From: Acanthornis magna
Lineage: Eukaryota > Chordata > Aves > Passeriformes > Acanthizidae
Length of the DNA: 64,000 nucleotides
NCBI GenBank assembly: GCA_036785705.1
Contig: JAWUZG010000970.1
Span: 3,010,501 to 3,074,500 of the forward strand
Direction: 5' to 3'
The position numbers and the translations under genes were made by a program. This document shows, piece after piece, positions 47,517 through 59,494 of this stretch (positions within the stretch are counted from its first letter, which is position 1; the number at the start of each line of letters is the position of its first letter). Below the pieces are notes generated by a model. That model was not told the origin of the DNA. It searched no databases and worked only from the letters and a program-made list of their open reading frames with translations.

Positions 47517-48638
47517 AAAGGTTACAGGTATCATTTATATGGACTTCTGTAAAGCCTTGACACAGTCCCCCAGAACATCCTTCTCTCTAACTAGGATAGA
47601 GATGGATTTGGTGACTAGACTGTTAGATGGCTATGAAATTTTTTGGATGGACATATCCAGAGGGTAGTGGTCAGAGTCTCGATGGACATCAGTGACTAGT
47701 GGTGTCCCTCTGGGGTCTGTATCGGAATCAGTATCTTCACTGATGATATAGACAAAGGAATTGAGTTCATCTTCAGCAAGTCTGAAGATGACACCAAGAT
47801 GAGTAGTGCAGTTTTCACACCTGAAGAATGGGATGCCATCCAGAGGAACCTGGACAAATTAGGGAAGTGGGCCTGTGGGAATCTCATGAGGTTTAACAAG
47901 ACCAAACGCAAGGGGTTGCACCAGAGTTGGGACAACCCCGGCTATTAGTACAGGCTGGGGGATGAGCAGATCCAAAGCAGTCCTGCTGAGAAGGACTTGG
48001 GGGTGCTGGTGGATGAAATATTGAATATGAGCTGGAAACATGCACTCACAGCCCAGAAAGCCCCATGTGTCCTGGGCTGCATCAAAAGCAGCATGACTGC
48101 AAGGTGAAGGAGGTGTTTCACTCACTTTGGTCTGGTGAGATCCCACCTGCAGTGCTGCATGCAGGTCTGGGGTCCCCAGCACAGGAAGGACAAAAACCTG
48201 TTGGAGCAAGTCCAGAGAAGGACCACCAGGATGATTAGAGGGATGAAGCACCTCTCCTGAGGAAAGGCTGAGAGAATTGAGATTGTTCAGCCTGGAGAAG
48301 AGAAAGCTTTGGATTGACTCATTTGGAGCCTTCCAGTACCTGAAGAGACCCTGCAAGAAAAATGGAGAAAGATGATTTGCAAGAGCAAAGGAGAATGGCT
48401 TCAAACTGAGAATAGGTTTAGATTAGACGTTAAGAGGAGATTCTTCCCTGTGAGGTTGGTGAGACACTACAAGTTGCCCAGAGAAACTGTCCATGTCCCA
48501 TCCCTGGAAGTGTTCAAGGCCACATTGGATGGAGCTCTGAACAACCTGGTTTAGTGAAAGGTGTCCCTGACCATGGCAGGGGAGTTGGAAATAGATGATC
48601 TTTAAGGTCTCTTCCAACTCAAGCCATTCTGTGGTTCC

Positions 48639-50790
48639 TGACCATGTCTGTGGTTGAGTTAAATAGTGTATGGTATAAATAGTATGGTACCTCTGACCAT
48701 AGCAGACACTGGACCAGATTCTTCCTTATCTTGATTTCTGTTTTCTCCAATTGAAATGCTAACTATGTGGTCGACACCAACATGCCATTTATTAGAGATA
48801 CCATTTCAGTCTAGGTTCATCTCTTCACTGTGTCAGTGAAGACAAACTCTGTAGCCTTGATGTTGCAACTCAGCAGGAAACATGAAGTCAATAATGCTTC
48901 AGGGCAAATCAAAATCAAGCAGATACAAATGGCCCCTTTTTCCTAGGGAAACAACTCCCAACACAAACCCCCCTAAACTGCACCTGTGCTATGGAGAATA
49001 AAGCCCAAGGTCAAAGAGATTTCACAGTGCCTTTAGTTCTGCAGAATGTGATGACTGCTAATCAGTGTGTGGGAAAATGACATCTGTTCTATTAGCCAAC
49101 AAAAGGCAAGCTTTTTATGTCCTTAGAAATAAAGCAAGCATGTAGCCTTATGTCCAGAACAAAATCCAATGGCAAACAAATGGGGACATTTACAAAACAC
49201 CCACTAATAATAATGACAATAAGTATTCTAACAGAATTCTGTCCTTGGATCGCAATGGAGAACAAACAGCAATATAAATGGAGGTATTAGAGAGAAAAAG
49301 AGATCAAAGGAGTTTAAGAAAAATTAAAGAAACACTTCTAGACAAGAGATATCAGAGCAAGTAGGAAAGCTCTGGGAAACTAGAGGTAACTAAGGAAGGT
49401 ACAGAAGAGACTGATAGGAAACTTCACCTCCATGACCAGAAAACTTACCTTTGTTTGCTCAACCTGATTCCAACTTGTGGATGCCTGACCTTGAATTGCT
49501 TTGTAGTAATTATTTTCAAAGATTTGCAGTAGCAACCCTGTAACCTGAGCAAATTTTGTCCTTAGTTGTCTACAGACACTCCCATCTAGCCTGTCCACAG
49601 ACTCCTTTTGTTTACTGTTGTATGTACACAAGAAGAAAACAGCATAGGCACAGTCTATAGATAAGGCTTTAGATACAGCCCACCTGAGAAATTATCCATA
49701 CTCTGAACACAGAAGGATTTCAGCCTCATAAGGATAAAGAAAATCAGTGGTGCAATTGCAACTCCCAGTCTTTTTTATTTATGCCAACTCCACTGTCTCT
49801 CAAAGTCATTAAATTTCCCTAAGGAACTTCGTATGTGTCACTACTTCAAGGCACAGGAAATGAAATGTTATTCTGTTCAAATGAGGCTGAAAGAAAAGGA
49901 AGCACTGTGGATCTGCTGTGGAAGGAGAACATCAGTTGCCATCAGAACTTTGACGTTTTTACCTTACGGTTTTCTGATCATCCTTTTTAGAGATGAGCTG
50001 TAGGATATTTTATTGGTCTCTTCCAAACTGTTGCTCAACTCTGCAACATGAGATGAATTCCTGTAGCTCCATCTCATTAGGGACACCATCAATACTTGTA
50101 GCTATGTCAGTAGTCAATTAACGAAATCTTTGCCGAGTTTTCTGTTGTTGCATCAGTCTGATGTGGAACAAGATGTGTGTCTCTGCTCCAATAAGATTGG
50201 TCAGGGAACCATTTTAAGAGTCAGAATCTGAAGTTTCATTAATGAAAATGAACAGAGAAATGAAGATTGCAGTTTTGACATCCAGATTTGGACTATGCAA
50301 ATTCTGTTCTTACCTGATGTCACTGACTTATTTTGAAGGTCCATTTTCAAGATAAACTGTTAAAATTATGGAGATCATAACATTCTGAATGAGATTCCCT
50401 TTTATTGATTCACTTTAAAATATATGTCATATTTTTAATGTGGATATGTGCCAGACAGTGCAAATGTAGTCATGTTAGTAAGTCAAAATGGCCATTAACT
50501 TGTAATTTTTTCTATATACACTGTAACCCCACGATATGCAGCTTAAGAATTTCAGTAATGTGGGCAAGTTAGTATATTGATTTTCTTCTGACAACAAAGA
50601 AACAACAAAGAGACTTGCTTCTGATTATAATGTTATTTCTTTGTCAGACAGACTCAGATTTAATGCATTGGAGATTCAAGTTTAATAAAGTCTTATTTGT
50701 TCAGTTTACTACATGTTAACATATCAGCCAATAAAGTCCTTTTTTCCTCATTTGGCCTTAGCATCTTAGAGGAAGTTTCCAAGAAGACTG
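48639..50790. other. unassigned non-coding sequence
   Basis: No supported gene, RNA or repeat. AT-rich. Confidence 0.5.
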
Positions 50791-50795
50791 TGGGT

Positions 50796-51626
50796 TGTTG
50801 TGGGTAATCCAAAATGTTATTGTACTCCATATCTATCTGTGCCCAAAATTGTTACTGTCTTTTTAAGACCCTGTAGCTGGAAAATGGAATGGGGATCTCG
50901 GGGCAGGTGAGAGGTTACCGCGGTCCCTTTAAAAGATGGAAGCACTGGAACTGATCTCTCTGTCTTGCCTGGTGGTCTTTGCTCAAGGGAGACACTTTGC
51001 TTTATTTTTTTTTTCCCCTTCTCTTTTGTTCCTCCCTTGTGTTTTGGACTGCTTTACAGCGAATTCTGCATTGCCTGTCTTCAGGGACTGCCATAACAGG
51101 GAGGATGGGGTGGCTCTGCTCCAGTCTGAGTCACTCCATTCCATCAAGGCCTGGTGAAAGCACGAAAAGAACCGAGTCTGAGACGCTCCAGCTAACTGCT
51201 TCCATTGTCTCCTGCTGTGAGGAAGGTGAAATCCTCCATGAGTTCTAGCCCCTTGATCTGGACAATGCCAGTCAGAGCTCCAGCTGCCGGACAGATAAGG
51301 GCTGGGGGAAAAAGGCAGACGCCAGCTTTCCCTTGGTCTTTTGAGCCACATGTTCAGTTGCGGAGCACCCTCTTGTGTGGGGAAGGGATTACCCCATCAT
51401 TTTGGGTCTCTTTATTCCCATGAGGTTTGTGAGATTAGCAATTTTGTATCTAGTAATTGTTTACTGCTATGTTTGCCTGTTGCTCTTTCGCTTGTCAGTA
51501 TACTTATTATTTCACTTATATCTACTCATCTTTGTTCCTTATTGGTGGAAAGGTCTTGGTTAATACCATAGGAGCAGGCAAGTCATTCCAGGGTGTCCGC
51601 CTTTTAAATTGTCTTAAACCAAGACG
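50796..51626 (+). mobile_element. solo LTR, 831 bp, perfect 5-bp TSD
   Basis: It starts TGTTGTGGGTAATCC and ends CTTAAACCAAGACG, flanked by TGGGT on both sides (50791-50795 and 51627-51631). The terminal CA has become CG by one A-to-G change. A TATA-like TTTAAAA is at 50928-50934. It is the same family as the LTR at 32491-33181 but 140 bases longer, mainly in the middle. The overlapping open frames of up to 122 codons are not viral genes. Confidence 0.95.
50928..50934 (+). promoter_or_regulatory. TATA-like TTTAAAA of solo LTR
   Basis: It lies about 130 bases into the LTR in the expected U3 region. The related LTR at 32491 has no clear equivalent at this place, so the assignment is weak. Confidence 0.35.
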
Positions 51627-51631
51627 TGGGT

Positions 51632-54357
51632 GCAAAATCATGTCATCTTGGGAAGTGGCAGAAGTCTCCTTGTCTTCAGCAAGACCAGCACAACATTCCA
51701 ATTGTTGTTCTCTGAGCAGACAACCCTTCAAAGCACTACCAAAAGTAAATAGCTGTGAGCAGAGGAAAGAAGATTTCATTCTTCCATGCACCCATCAATG
51801 TGTATAGTAGGGGGAATGACAGGAACATGGAAGAAAAGATATGTTTGGGGATTGCTGGACAATGATGGTCTTAAAAAGCATCATAAATAGAGGAGAAAAG
51901 TTTCAGAAAGGAATACATGCTGATCTCTTTGTTGTCTTTGCCAGCAGACATATATGTGAAAACTGTCATCTTTTATATTCGGATAAGTTCATGTAGAACA
52001 ATCCAACCAATATGTCAGCTCTTAATACATCTAATTATAGATAGAATAATAGCATATGAGATATGTGCCAAAGGGAAAAAAGCTACTGTTTTAAAGGGGC
52101 TGCTTTGTTGTCTGAAGTTTTGGATGTGAGATTAATAGGCATGGACACATCTCTGTGATAGTTTTCATGTAATATATGCACATACAAAAAAAGAAGCAAA
52201 ACCCTCTCTTTATTGCTGGTAATAAATGTGAGTGAATGCATTTTAAAAATTGTCATTATATCAAACAAGAGTCCAAAGATTAATGAACTCTAATTTTTCC
52301 ATCCTTTCACTGAATATCTCATAGTACATTTATGAAAGCACACAGTAAAAGTGGCATAAATCATGCTGCACATTATTCTACTTGTCTATGATACACCCCA
52401 GCATAGATCTATACCCCTTTCTCTTTATTGTCCTACCTAGAAACATAGTTTCTAGATCACTGCTTCTGGCAAAGACATGGATGCATATGAATTAATAGAA
52501 ACAGGGAGCATTTCTGGAAACCAGGAAAGCGATATAGATATGCAAGCAGAGATAACGGGGTGAGTGGTTGTTGTGACAGTCTGAATATGTACAGTTTTTA
52601 TATTGAAGGAATGCAGAGAAAGAGTGGCCCACCACTATCTGTGAAATCACAGATGAATTTTAAAAATAATTTCCCTATATCCAAAACTTAAATTGAATTA
52701 AATTGCATCCTTGATATAAATTAAGTAAAGATTTTCCCTGTGTAAGGTGACTTGGAGGACAGGATTGTAAGATTTCTTTTATTCACAGGTTTTCCAGCAC
52801 TTAACAGGTACTATTGGGAAAGCCATTGCTCTTCCCAGTGTTTTAGTTTATCCATATTAGGAGAAGATTTATTTACCTTTCAGAACACTGGATTTTTAAA
52901 AGCATGATGGATATTTTTCAGTTTGTTCTTGTTTTCTTAAGCTGATTTCCTAAGGAAGAAAGTGCAAAATCATCACAATTATAAGACTATAACTTAAGAA
53001 ATTCTTCAATCAGAAGAATAGAGAGCAAGGTAATGGTATTGACAGTGTTTTAAAAAACTGATGCATTGGTTTTAGTTCCCTGTAGTTCTGTTTCTTCAGT
53101 ACACGAAAAAGACCATATTCTCTAAGTCTTTCCTCATTCACATAGCAGTTGACCACAATGAGACCAGGCCTGAGTGGAAGATTTAATTCAGTGAGGATTT
53201 TTATGACAAACCTCAGTCTTAGTCATTCTAGCCCATGGTTTTCATTAATTTCACTATCAGTACTTGACTCTAAACAGTATAGACATGGAAAAAAGGAAGG
53301 CAGGTAATCTGGAATTCCTTTTTCTTCCTTTTTTTTTATTTTTTTTTTTTTTACAAAATCAGTGGTTTTACAGAATACCCCTTTAGACACTTACTAGCTG
53401 TTACAAACTGATAAGGGGCAACTGAACGAAGAAATACTGTTGGAACATTTAGATAGCATTATTAAAAGTACATTGAAGTATGTATGACCTCCGCTTACTC
53501 CAACCACTTGCTCACATCTCTCTTTATATTCTTGCTTTTCATTATATGTGACAAGATTTAGAGACCCTGCCTGCTGCCATTAGGCTCTGGAGCATTGTTT
53601 TAGCAGCTATAAAACAAACAGCATGTTGATGATTTTTATCTTTGGGTTTTTTTTCCTTTACTGTCTGTTTTTTGTAGGTCAAAATCCTACAAAGAAAAGT
53701 AAAACTGGTATCACTAGGGCCTTGCTCAGCAACCACCACCTCAAATCCAGGGAAAACTCAATGAACATAATTGTGATTTATATCTGCTAATTTCCATCTA
53801 TTATACTTTTTCCTGTAAAGAAATGCCTTTCTGAAACACAGGTGTCTCAGATAATATGCAGCAAAGTAATTTTTTGCTCTGCTAATTGGGAGACTCATAT
53901 TCCTTTTTCACAGGTGTAGCTTGTTTTCTTTTTTTAGCACATATGACCAAACATTTTGGTTATTTATGACACCCTTCCTGGCTGTTTTGTGTGTTTGCTA
54001 CCTTTGCAGTTCCAGTGTTTCCTACTCTTTCAAAGTCCAACCCAAGTAATTTTTAAATGTATAATGCACACATTTGCATGTTAAATATCAACAGGTAATA
54101 TTTTTTTCTATGACTATATTGTCATCATATCTACAATATAGATGATGTCTAGGAGGCGGAAGAAAGAAAAAACATCAGTATGCACCAGGTATTTAGCCAC
54201 CATCACCAAGGGATGATTGGGCATGTCAAGGAGTGAAAATGTCTCTGCTTTGATCTGCAGGTGAACTTTGAGCCCTGAGTATTCTGCCTTTTTCTGGAGT
54301 CAGTGAGAAGATGAGGTGGAAGATTCAAGTTGTTTAAGCGTTGGACAAGTAAACTTA
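51632..54357. other. unassigned non-coding sequence
   Basis: A T-rich low-complexity stretch at about 53327-53353. No gene or mobile element recognised. Confidence 0.5.
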
Positions 54358-54503
54358 TAATGTCCCATCCCTTGAAACATTCCAGTTGGGTTGGGCTGTG
54401 AGCAACCTGATCTAGCAGACAATGTCCATGCTCACTGCAGCAGGAGGATTGGACTAGATTAAAAGTCCCTTCCAACCCAAACCATTTTATAATTCTATGA
54501 ATC
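54358..54503 (+). mobile_element. CR1 LINE 3' end fragment
   Basis: About 145 bases matching the last part of CR1: a CCCATCCCTTGAA block, a GAGCAACCTGATCTAG block, then CCCTTCCAACCCAAACCATT and octamer-like ATAATTCTATGA. The copy is severely 5'-truncated, which is the commonest CR1 form. Confidence 0.9.
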
Positions 54504-55543
54504 TAAGGTATTAATTTTGGTATTATTAAAGCACAAGTAATTAATCCTAAAGAATAATATCTGCAATAATGCCATATTTTAATGTTAACATTTTCGTATG
54601 AGTAAATAACAATCTATGTGATTTTTGTCAAGACTAAAAAATTAAAATCATTATTACTGCATTTCAGAGTTCACATCATTCTTATGAAGCTATGATGTTT
54701 TGTTATCCTTTACTTTCATTAGTTCCAAATGTAGACACTAAGAATTCCACCCTTTCACCACTTTGAACTAGTTGCTTATTGTTATGAGTTCCTTGTGTGT
54801 TTTATTCGGGTGACAGCTGCAGTCACTTAAGGTGGATCATGGAAAGGATTATATGCTTTTACCTGCCTTTCAAAATCTACAAATGAAGCTACAAATAAAT
54901 TAGTGTAAGCAACAAAATAGCCAGGTGGGAGTTTAATGGGCCATTAAAATAAACCTTTGGGTTCCAAACCCAGCTACAAGAAACATATGCAAGCTCCAGT
55001 GATTCACAAATGATAAGCACAATACCATTTAGCAATCACATTAAATATACATAAGGTTGTTCCTCTGGCAAAGGCTCCCGATAGACTGTTCTAGTTTCCT
55101 ATAAGAGACAGCAATGATACCAAAGCAGAAGGTAGAAAAAGAGCTTTGTTCCCTTTATTGACAAGTTACATCTTTGTTATTAAAATGCGTTTTTCTGTTC
55201 CTGTCCAAGGCTATGGAGTTAAGTGTGCAATAAATGGAGACATCGAAAAAGGCAACCAAAGGCTCCTCAACTTCTGTTTTCTTGATTCAGGTAAAATTAA
55301 ATTTTATGATTAATCTAGCCACATGAACTTTACAAATACAAGAAAACAGGAAGAGCAAAGGACAAATTGAAAAAGAAGTGCTTTTGGAGAAATCTACTAG
55401 TTTCTATATATGTTTTACATTTCCCTCCACACAATTCTGCCATAGTTCAGTATCCCAGTCATGCCTGTTGTTTTCACCTTGGGATACAGGATACCAACTC
55501 TGGTATTGTCTTATTAGAATCATCAGCTGGAACATACAATCAA
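54504..55543. other. unassigned non-coding sequence
   Basis: About 1 kb of AT-rich sequence between two CR1 3' fragments in opposite orientation. Nothing recognised. Confidence 0.5.
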
Positions 55544-55653
55544 GAAGTCATAAAATAGCTTGGGTTGGAAGAGACTTTCAAAGATAATCTACTCCCCTAC
55601 CATGGGCAGGGACATATTCAGCTAGATCAGTTTGATCAAAGCCATATCCAAGA
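55544..55653 (-). mobile_element. CR1 LINE 3' end fragment
   Basis: On the minus strand the sequence ends in the CR1 tail: the plus strand reads CATAAAATAGCTTGGGTTGG, then AAGAGAC, and carries CCATGGGCAGGGACA and GATCAAAGCCATATCCAA. A short, 5'-truncated copy of about 110 bases. Confidence 0.88.
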
Positions 55654-57187
55654 CTGTGCTTTGATTGCAGTCTCCTGGGACATGTAGTATGTTGTGAATC
55701 CTCACGTAAATTGTGTCTACAATCTGTGAGAAGAACTTGCTGGAAACTGCAAGTGACTAAGTTGTTCTAGTTAAATTATGTTTAAGAGGCAGAGAAGAAA
55801 AAAGTACCAGGTTTTTATTCTAATAGTCTTTAAACCTGAATTTAACCTGCTAACTTAAAGTCCAAGTGTCTCATCTTCCCTTCTATTTTGACCAAGTTTA
55901 TTTAGATGAAGATCACATAGCTTTTCCCTTTTTTTAATGACTCTACTACAATACTCCTAGCCTACACTGTAGGTGTGCTAGCTTTTAAATATTTATGAAG
56001 ATAATACCAGCTGATCTGCTTTGTACTATGACAAGCATAATAGCTTGTACTCATTATCATAAATATATGCATAAAACTCCTTAGGTTAAAAAAGTTCTCC
56101 TTGATGATAAATAGGGTTTGCAAATCTGTTCAAAAGCCACATTGATACATTTCAAATACTGAAATTTTAGAAGGGCATTTCATCTACTGTGTATAATTGA
56201 AATACTATCAAAGCTGAAAAGAAACATTAAATATAAAGGAGTCTGAAAAATTTCACTGAAATCACAGGAACACTATTATGAGGTAAAATCAAGGATGTTA
56301 CTCAATCAAAAAAATGTTGTTCAGACATGGTGAGGGAATCTATCTAATATTCACATTTCATTTCTTTTAATTGTTTTGTTAGTTTGTGAGGATGGATGAA
56401 TAAAGATGGGGGGAGAAATAATGAAAATCTGCAAGTGCCATATATCACAATATATTTAAAAGAGAAATATACTCACTTCTGCGTAAAATGCAAAGGCTAC
56501 AAAATCAGATCATTATGCATTAAAACTTTTGAAATCTATGCTATGGAATAACTTCCAGGCAGGATATTTCCAAATTTGTGCAGATAGTGCTCAGTTCTAT
56601 TATTTCTCTGTTCATGAACAAAGTTTTCACACTCTAGGTCATATCCCGTGAGTGATTTGGCAACTAAATTAACCTAAACACAACTTACTCAACTTACGCA
56701 ACTCAAATCTCCCATTCAACTGATGTGTGAACTTGGAGTGCTAAAATAATATTTCCATACCTCTTTTCTTTTGGCATATTTTTTAGGGACCTGGGGGTTT
56801 CACCAGTTTTCTCGGAACTACCAGTTCTGAGAATACCACTTTTGACAGAGTTGAGGGTTTTCTGTCACTGAAGCTATGGATATGAATGGCTAGCACCTTT
56901 AAAAGTAATTGGTCCTTTAAGTGTTCTGTAATCTCATGAGAAGCTTGTAATACAGATAACCCTGCAGGATCAGGTGTATTAGAAAATGCAGCTGCACTTC
57001 TGTATTTTGCAATCATTAGTTATGTTTTTTAGGGCAGATCTTGCATTGTCAAGTCTGCTTTTTCTTTAACAGACTGAATTTTTTTTTAACATGATGTACA
57101 AAACGTAGGAGACACTTGCACGTACTAATAGCCTACCACTTGGAATGGGGTTGCACCAAAGTGATTGACAGTTCCTTCCCCACATGT
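55654..57187. other. unassigned non-coding sequence
   Basis: AT-rich. The 77-codon minus frame at 56783-57016 has no recognised domain. Confidence 0.5.
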
Positions 57188-57975
57188 CACAGAATTGCAG
57201 CATCACAGAAGGTTGATTGGAAGGAAATTTTGGAGGTCATATAGTTCAACCTGCCTGTCAAGCAGGGCCACCTAGAGCTGGTTATCCTGGACTATGTCCA
57301 CATGGCTTTTGAATATCTCCAAGGACAGAGATGTCACCATCTCCCTGGGCAACATGTCCCAGTGGTCAGTCACACTCACAGTGAAAAAAGTGTTTCCTGA
57401 TGTTCAGAGGAAACCTGCTGTGATTCAGTTTGTGTCCATTGACTCCAGTCCTGTCAGTGGGCACCACTGGAAAGAGCCTGGCTCCGTCTTCTTTGCACCC
57501 TCCCTTCAGGTATTTATAGACATTGATGAGATGCCCCTGGAGCCTTCTCTTCTCAAGGCTGAACAGTCCCAGGTCTCTCAGCCTTTCCTCACAGTCCCTT
57601 AACTATCTTTGTAGCACTTCACTGGACTCTCTTCTGTACATCCACGTCTCTCTTGTAATGTATAGCCCAGGACTGGACACAGGAGTCCAGATGAGACCTC
57701 ACCAGTGTTGAGAAGAGGGAAAGGATTACCTCCCTTGAACTGCTGATGGAAATTTTTCCAGTGCATTCCAGGATACTGTTAGTCACCTTTGCCGTAAGTC
57801 TGTATAACTGGCTTATGGACTGTTTGGTGTCCACCAGGACTCCCAGGTCCATTTCTGCCAAGCTGCTTTCCAGCTGGGGAGTCTCCAGCATATACTGTTT
57901 GTGAGATGGTGCATGAAATCTCTGTACCTTCAGGGATGATACTCGAGTTACTTACATCCTCAGATAGTGCTACCA
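57188..57975 (-). mobile_element. CR1 LINE copy, 5'-truncated
   Basis: A minus-strand CR1. The tail is at 57188-57225 (plus strand CACAGAATTGCAGCATCACAG). The minus frame at 57619-57891 translates a CR1 ORF2 C-terminal part with EMDLGVLVD, TNSILECTGK and REVILSLFSTLVRSHLDSCVQ blocks. Further down are the 3' untranslated blocks. The reverse transcriptase core is missing. The end beyond 57900 is uncertain because similarity fades. The sequence around TTGTCAAGCAGGGCCACCTAGAGC suggests a different CR1 subfamily from the copy at 7912. Confidence 0.92.
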
Positions 57976-58640
57976 TCCCTTTTTGGATTATTGCTGCTAC
58001 TTCTCCCCATCAGGTGCTTGGAAAAATTCCCCCAGTGGTCTTGCAGAAGAAACCCCAAAACCTGCAGGTGAGAATTTTTCATTAGTCAATAGGGTATTTC
58101 TCTTCAATGTTTCCTTGGTGGATAAATCTGTCTTTGGACACACTGATCTCTGCAAGCATCTTGCTAACTGCAAGGACAAATCTCACCGAAAAGGTCTGTC
58201 AGTGACAAATATATCTTGAATATAAAGGCCCAAAACTTATGAGCTAGGCATAAAATCCTATAGAGTTTTTTCCACACATTTTCCACAGTTGATCGAAAAT
58301 ATCCAGTCAGCTTCCTTAACCTCTGGATTTAGCCTTGTAGGATAAGTTACCACTGAAACCAGGGAATTTTTTTCTTAGGCAGTGCAATGAGCAGAGCTGG
58401 CCACCATGAGGCCATTCATCACTGGGCACTGAGGAGCAGCACCTGGGGCTAAAGGAAGTGGAAGTTTTCCATCAGACTTCAGCTTCAGTGAGTTTGGTAT
58501 GAGGCCAAGAGAGTATGTCAGTGCTGGAAAAAATGATAAAACCTACTTGCAAAAATAAACACAAGTTTTATCACTGCAATGGTAGTTGGAAATACCTAGA
58601 GATTTTTTGTTTTAATGCTAGTATTGACTTGCCTTCCCTA

Positions 58641-58672
58641 AAATCCTTTGGAAATCCTTTAGGAAATCCTTT
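58641..58672. repeat. three tandem AAATCCTTT units
   Basis: Copies begin at 58641, 58652 and 58664, a period of 11-12 bases. A small imperfect minisatellite. Confidence 0.85.
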
Positions 58673-59468
58673 GGAAAACTGCATTTACTTTAGCATCCCC
58701 TGATATCTTCTCAGTAATCTTGCAGTGACCTTTCTCCCACTTAACTGGAATACTTAAACTGTCCAGACTACCCATAGACTTGCTAAACAGGATTAGGGGA
58801 GGAAAAATAGCACTTAACCTTGTTTAGAGAAGTGAGATGTATTTCAGACAATAGGATAAGACCCAATCTATAATAGATGTAGTCAGGCTTGTACTACTCA
58901 GTCTAGAGTCGAAAACAATGGTAAGCTCTCCTTAGAGTAATGCCTCTCTCTGCCTTAAAATGCTATCAGAGCTGAGGAGAGGAAGCTTTCACAGGGATTA
59001 ACTGCAAAGGTGCTACAAAAATAACTCCATTAAATATAAAATTAATTTTTTAGGCTAGCAGACCTATATTTTAACTGCTGTATCTTTTTACCATTTTTGC
59101 AAACAAAAGTTGTGAGAAAAAGTCTACTTTTAACTAAAATACAAGTATTGTTTTAATTTCCTTATGAGACCCATCCAAATAGAGATATTGCATATTCAAT
59201 GAGATTTTTAATTTCACTTCTAGGTTTTTAAAGAAACAACCTAATTTTCAAATATAAACTTGACCAGTAAGAAAACAGATTGTTAAGCAAGTAAATAACA
59301 CAAAAAAATCAAAAGAAGACTGTATGAAATATATGAGATATACTGTTAATAACATCAGCACCTGATTTGACAACATAACTCTCAACTTGTGTCACAAGGA
59401 AAGTAAAAAATATTTCCCTTTTTTGTCTTTTTTTTAAAAAGGGAAAAAATCCTTCTTCTCATTTACGA

Positions 59469-59494
59469 ACACACACACACACACACACACACAC
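59469..59494. repeat. (AC)13 microsatellite
   Basis: Thirteen perfect AC units followed by interrupted CA-rich sequence to about 59520. Confidence 0.96.

Larger units (their letters stand above)
46225..48638 (+). mobile_element. CR1 LINE copy interrupted by a minus-strand LTR
   Basis: A plus-strand CR1 remnant in two pieces, 46225-46605 and 47517-48638, with the ORF2 reading resuming across an inserted LTR. The first piece carries the DEMYPRVLRE-like and KQLSMTFEKSW-like blocks. The second starts with a YMDFCKAL-like block, where the family has YLDFSKAFD. The catalytic box reads Ser-Glu-Asp-Asp at 47781-47792 in place of FADD, keeping the aspartate pair. The C-terminal blocks follow, and the 3' tail ends TTCCAACTC...CATTCTGTGG at about 48610-48638. 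Many stops and frameshifts make it inactive. The start is approximate because homology fades. Confidence 0.94.

Noticed and set aside
47859..48404. 181-codon minus-strand frame
   Set aside because: It is antisense to CR1 ORF2. The CR1 blocks lie on the plus strand, so the frame is a shadow.
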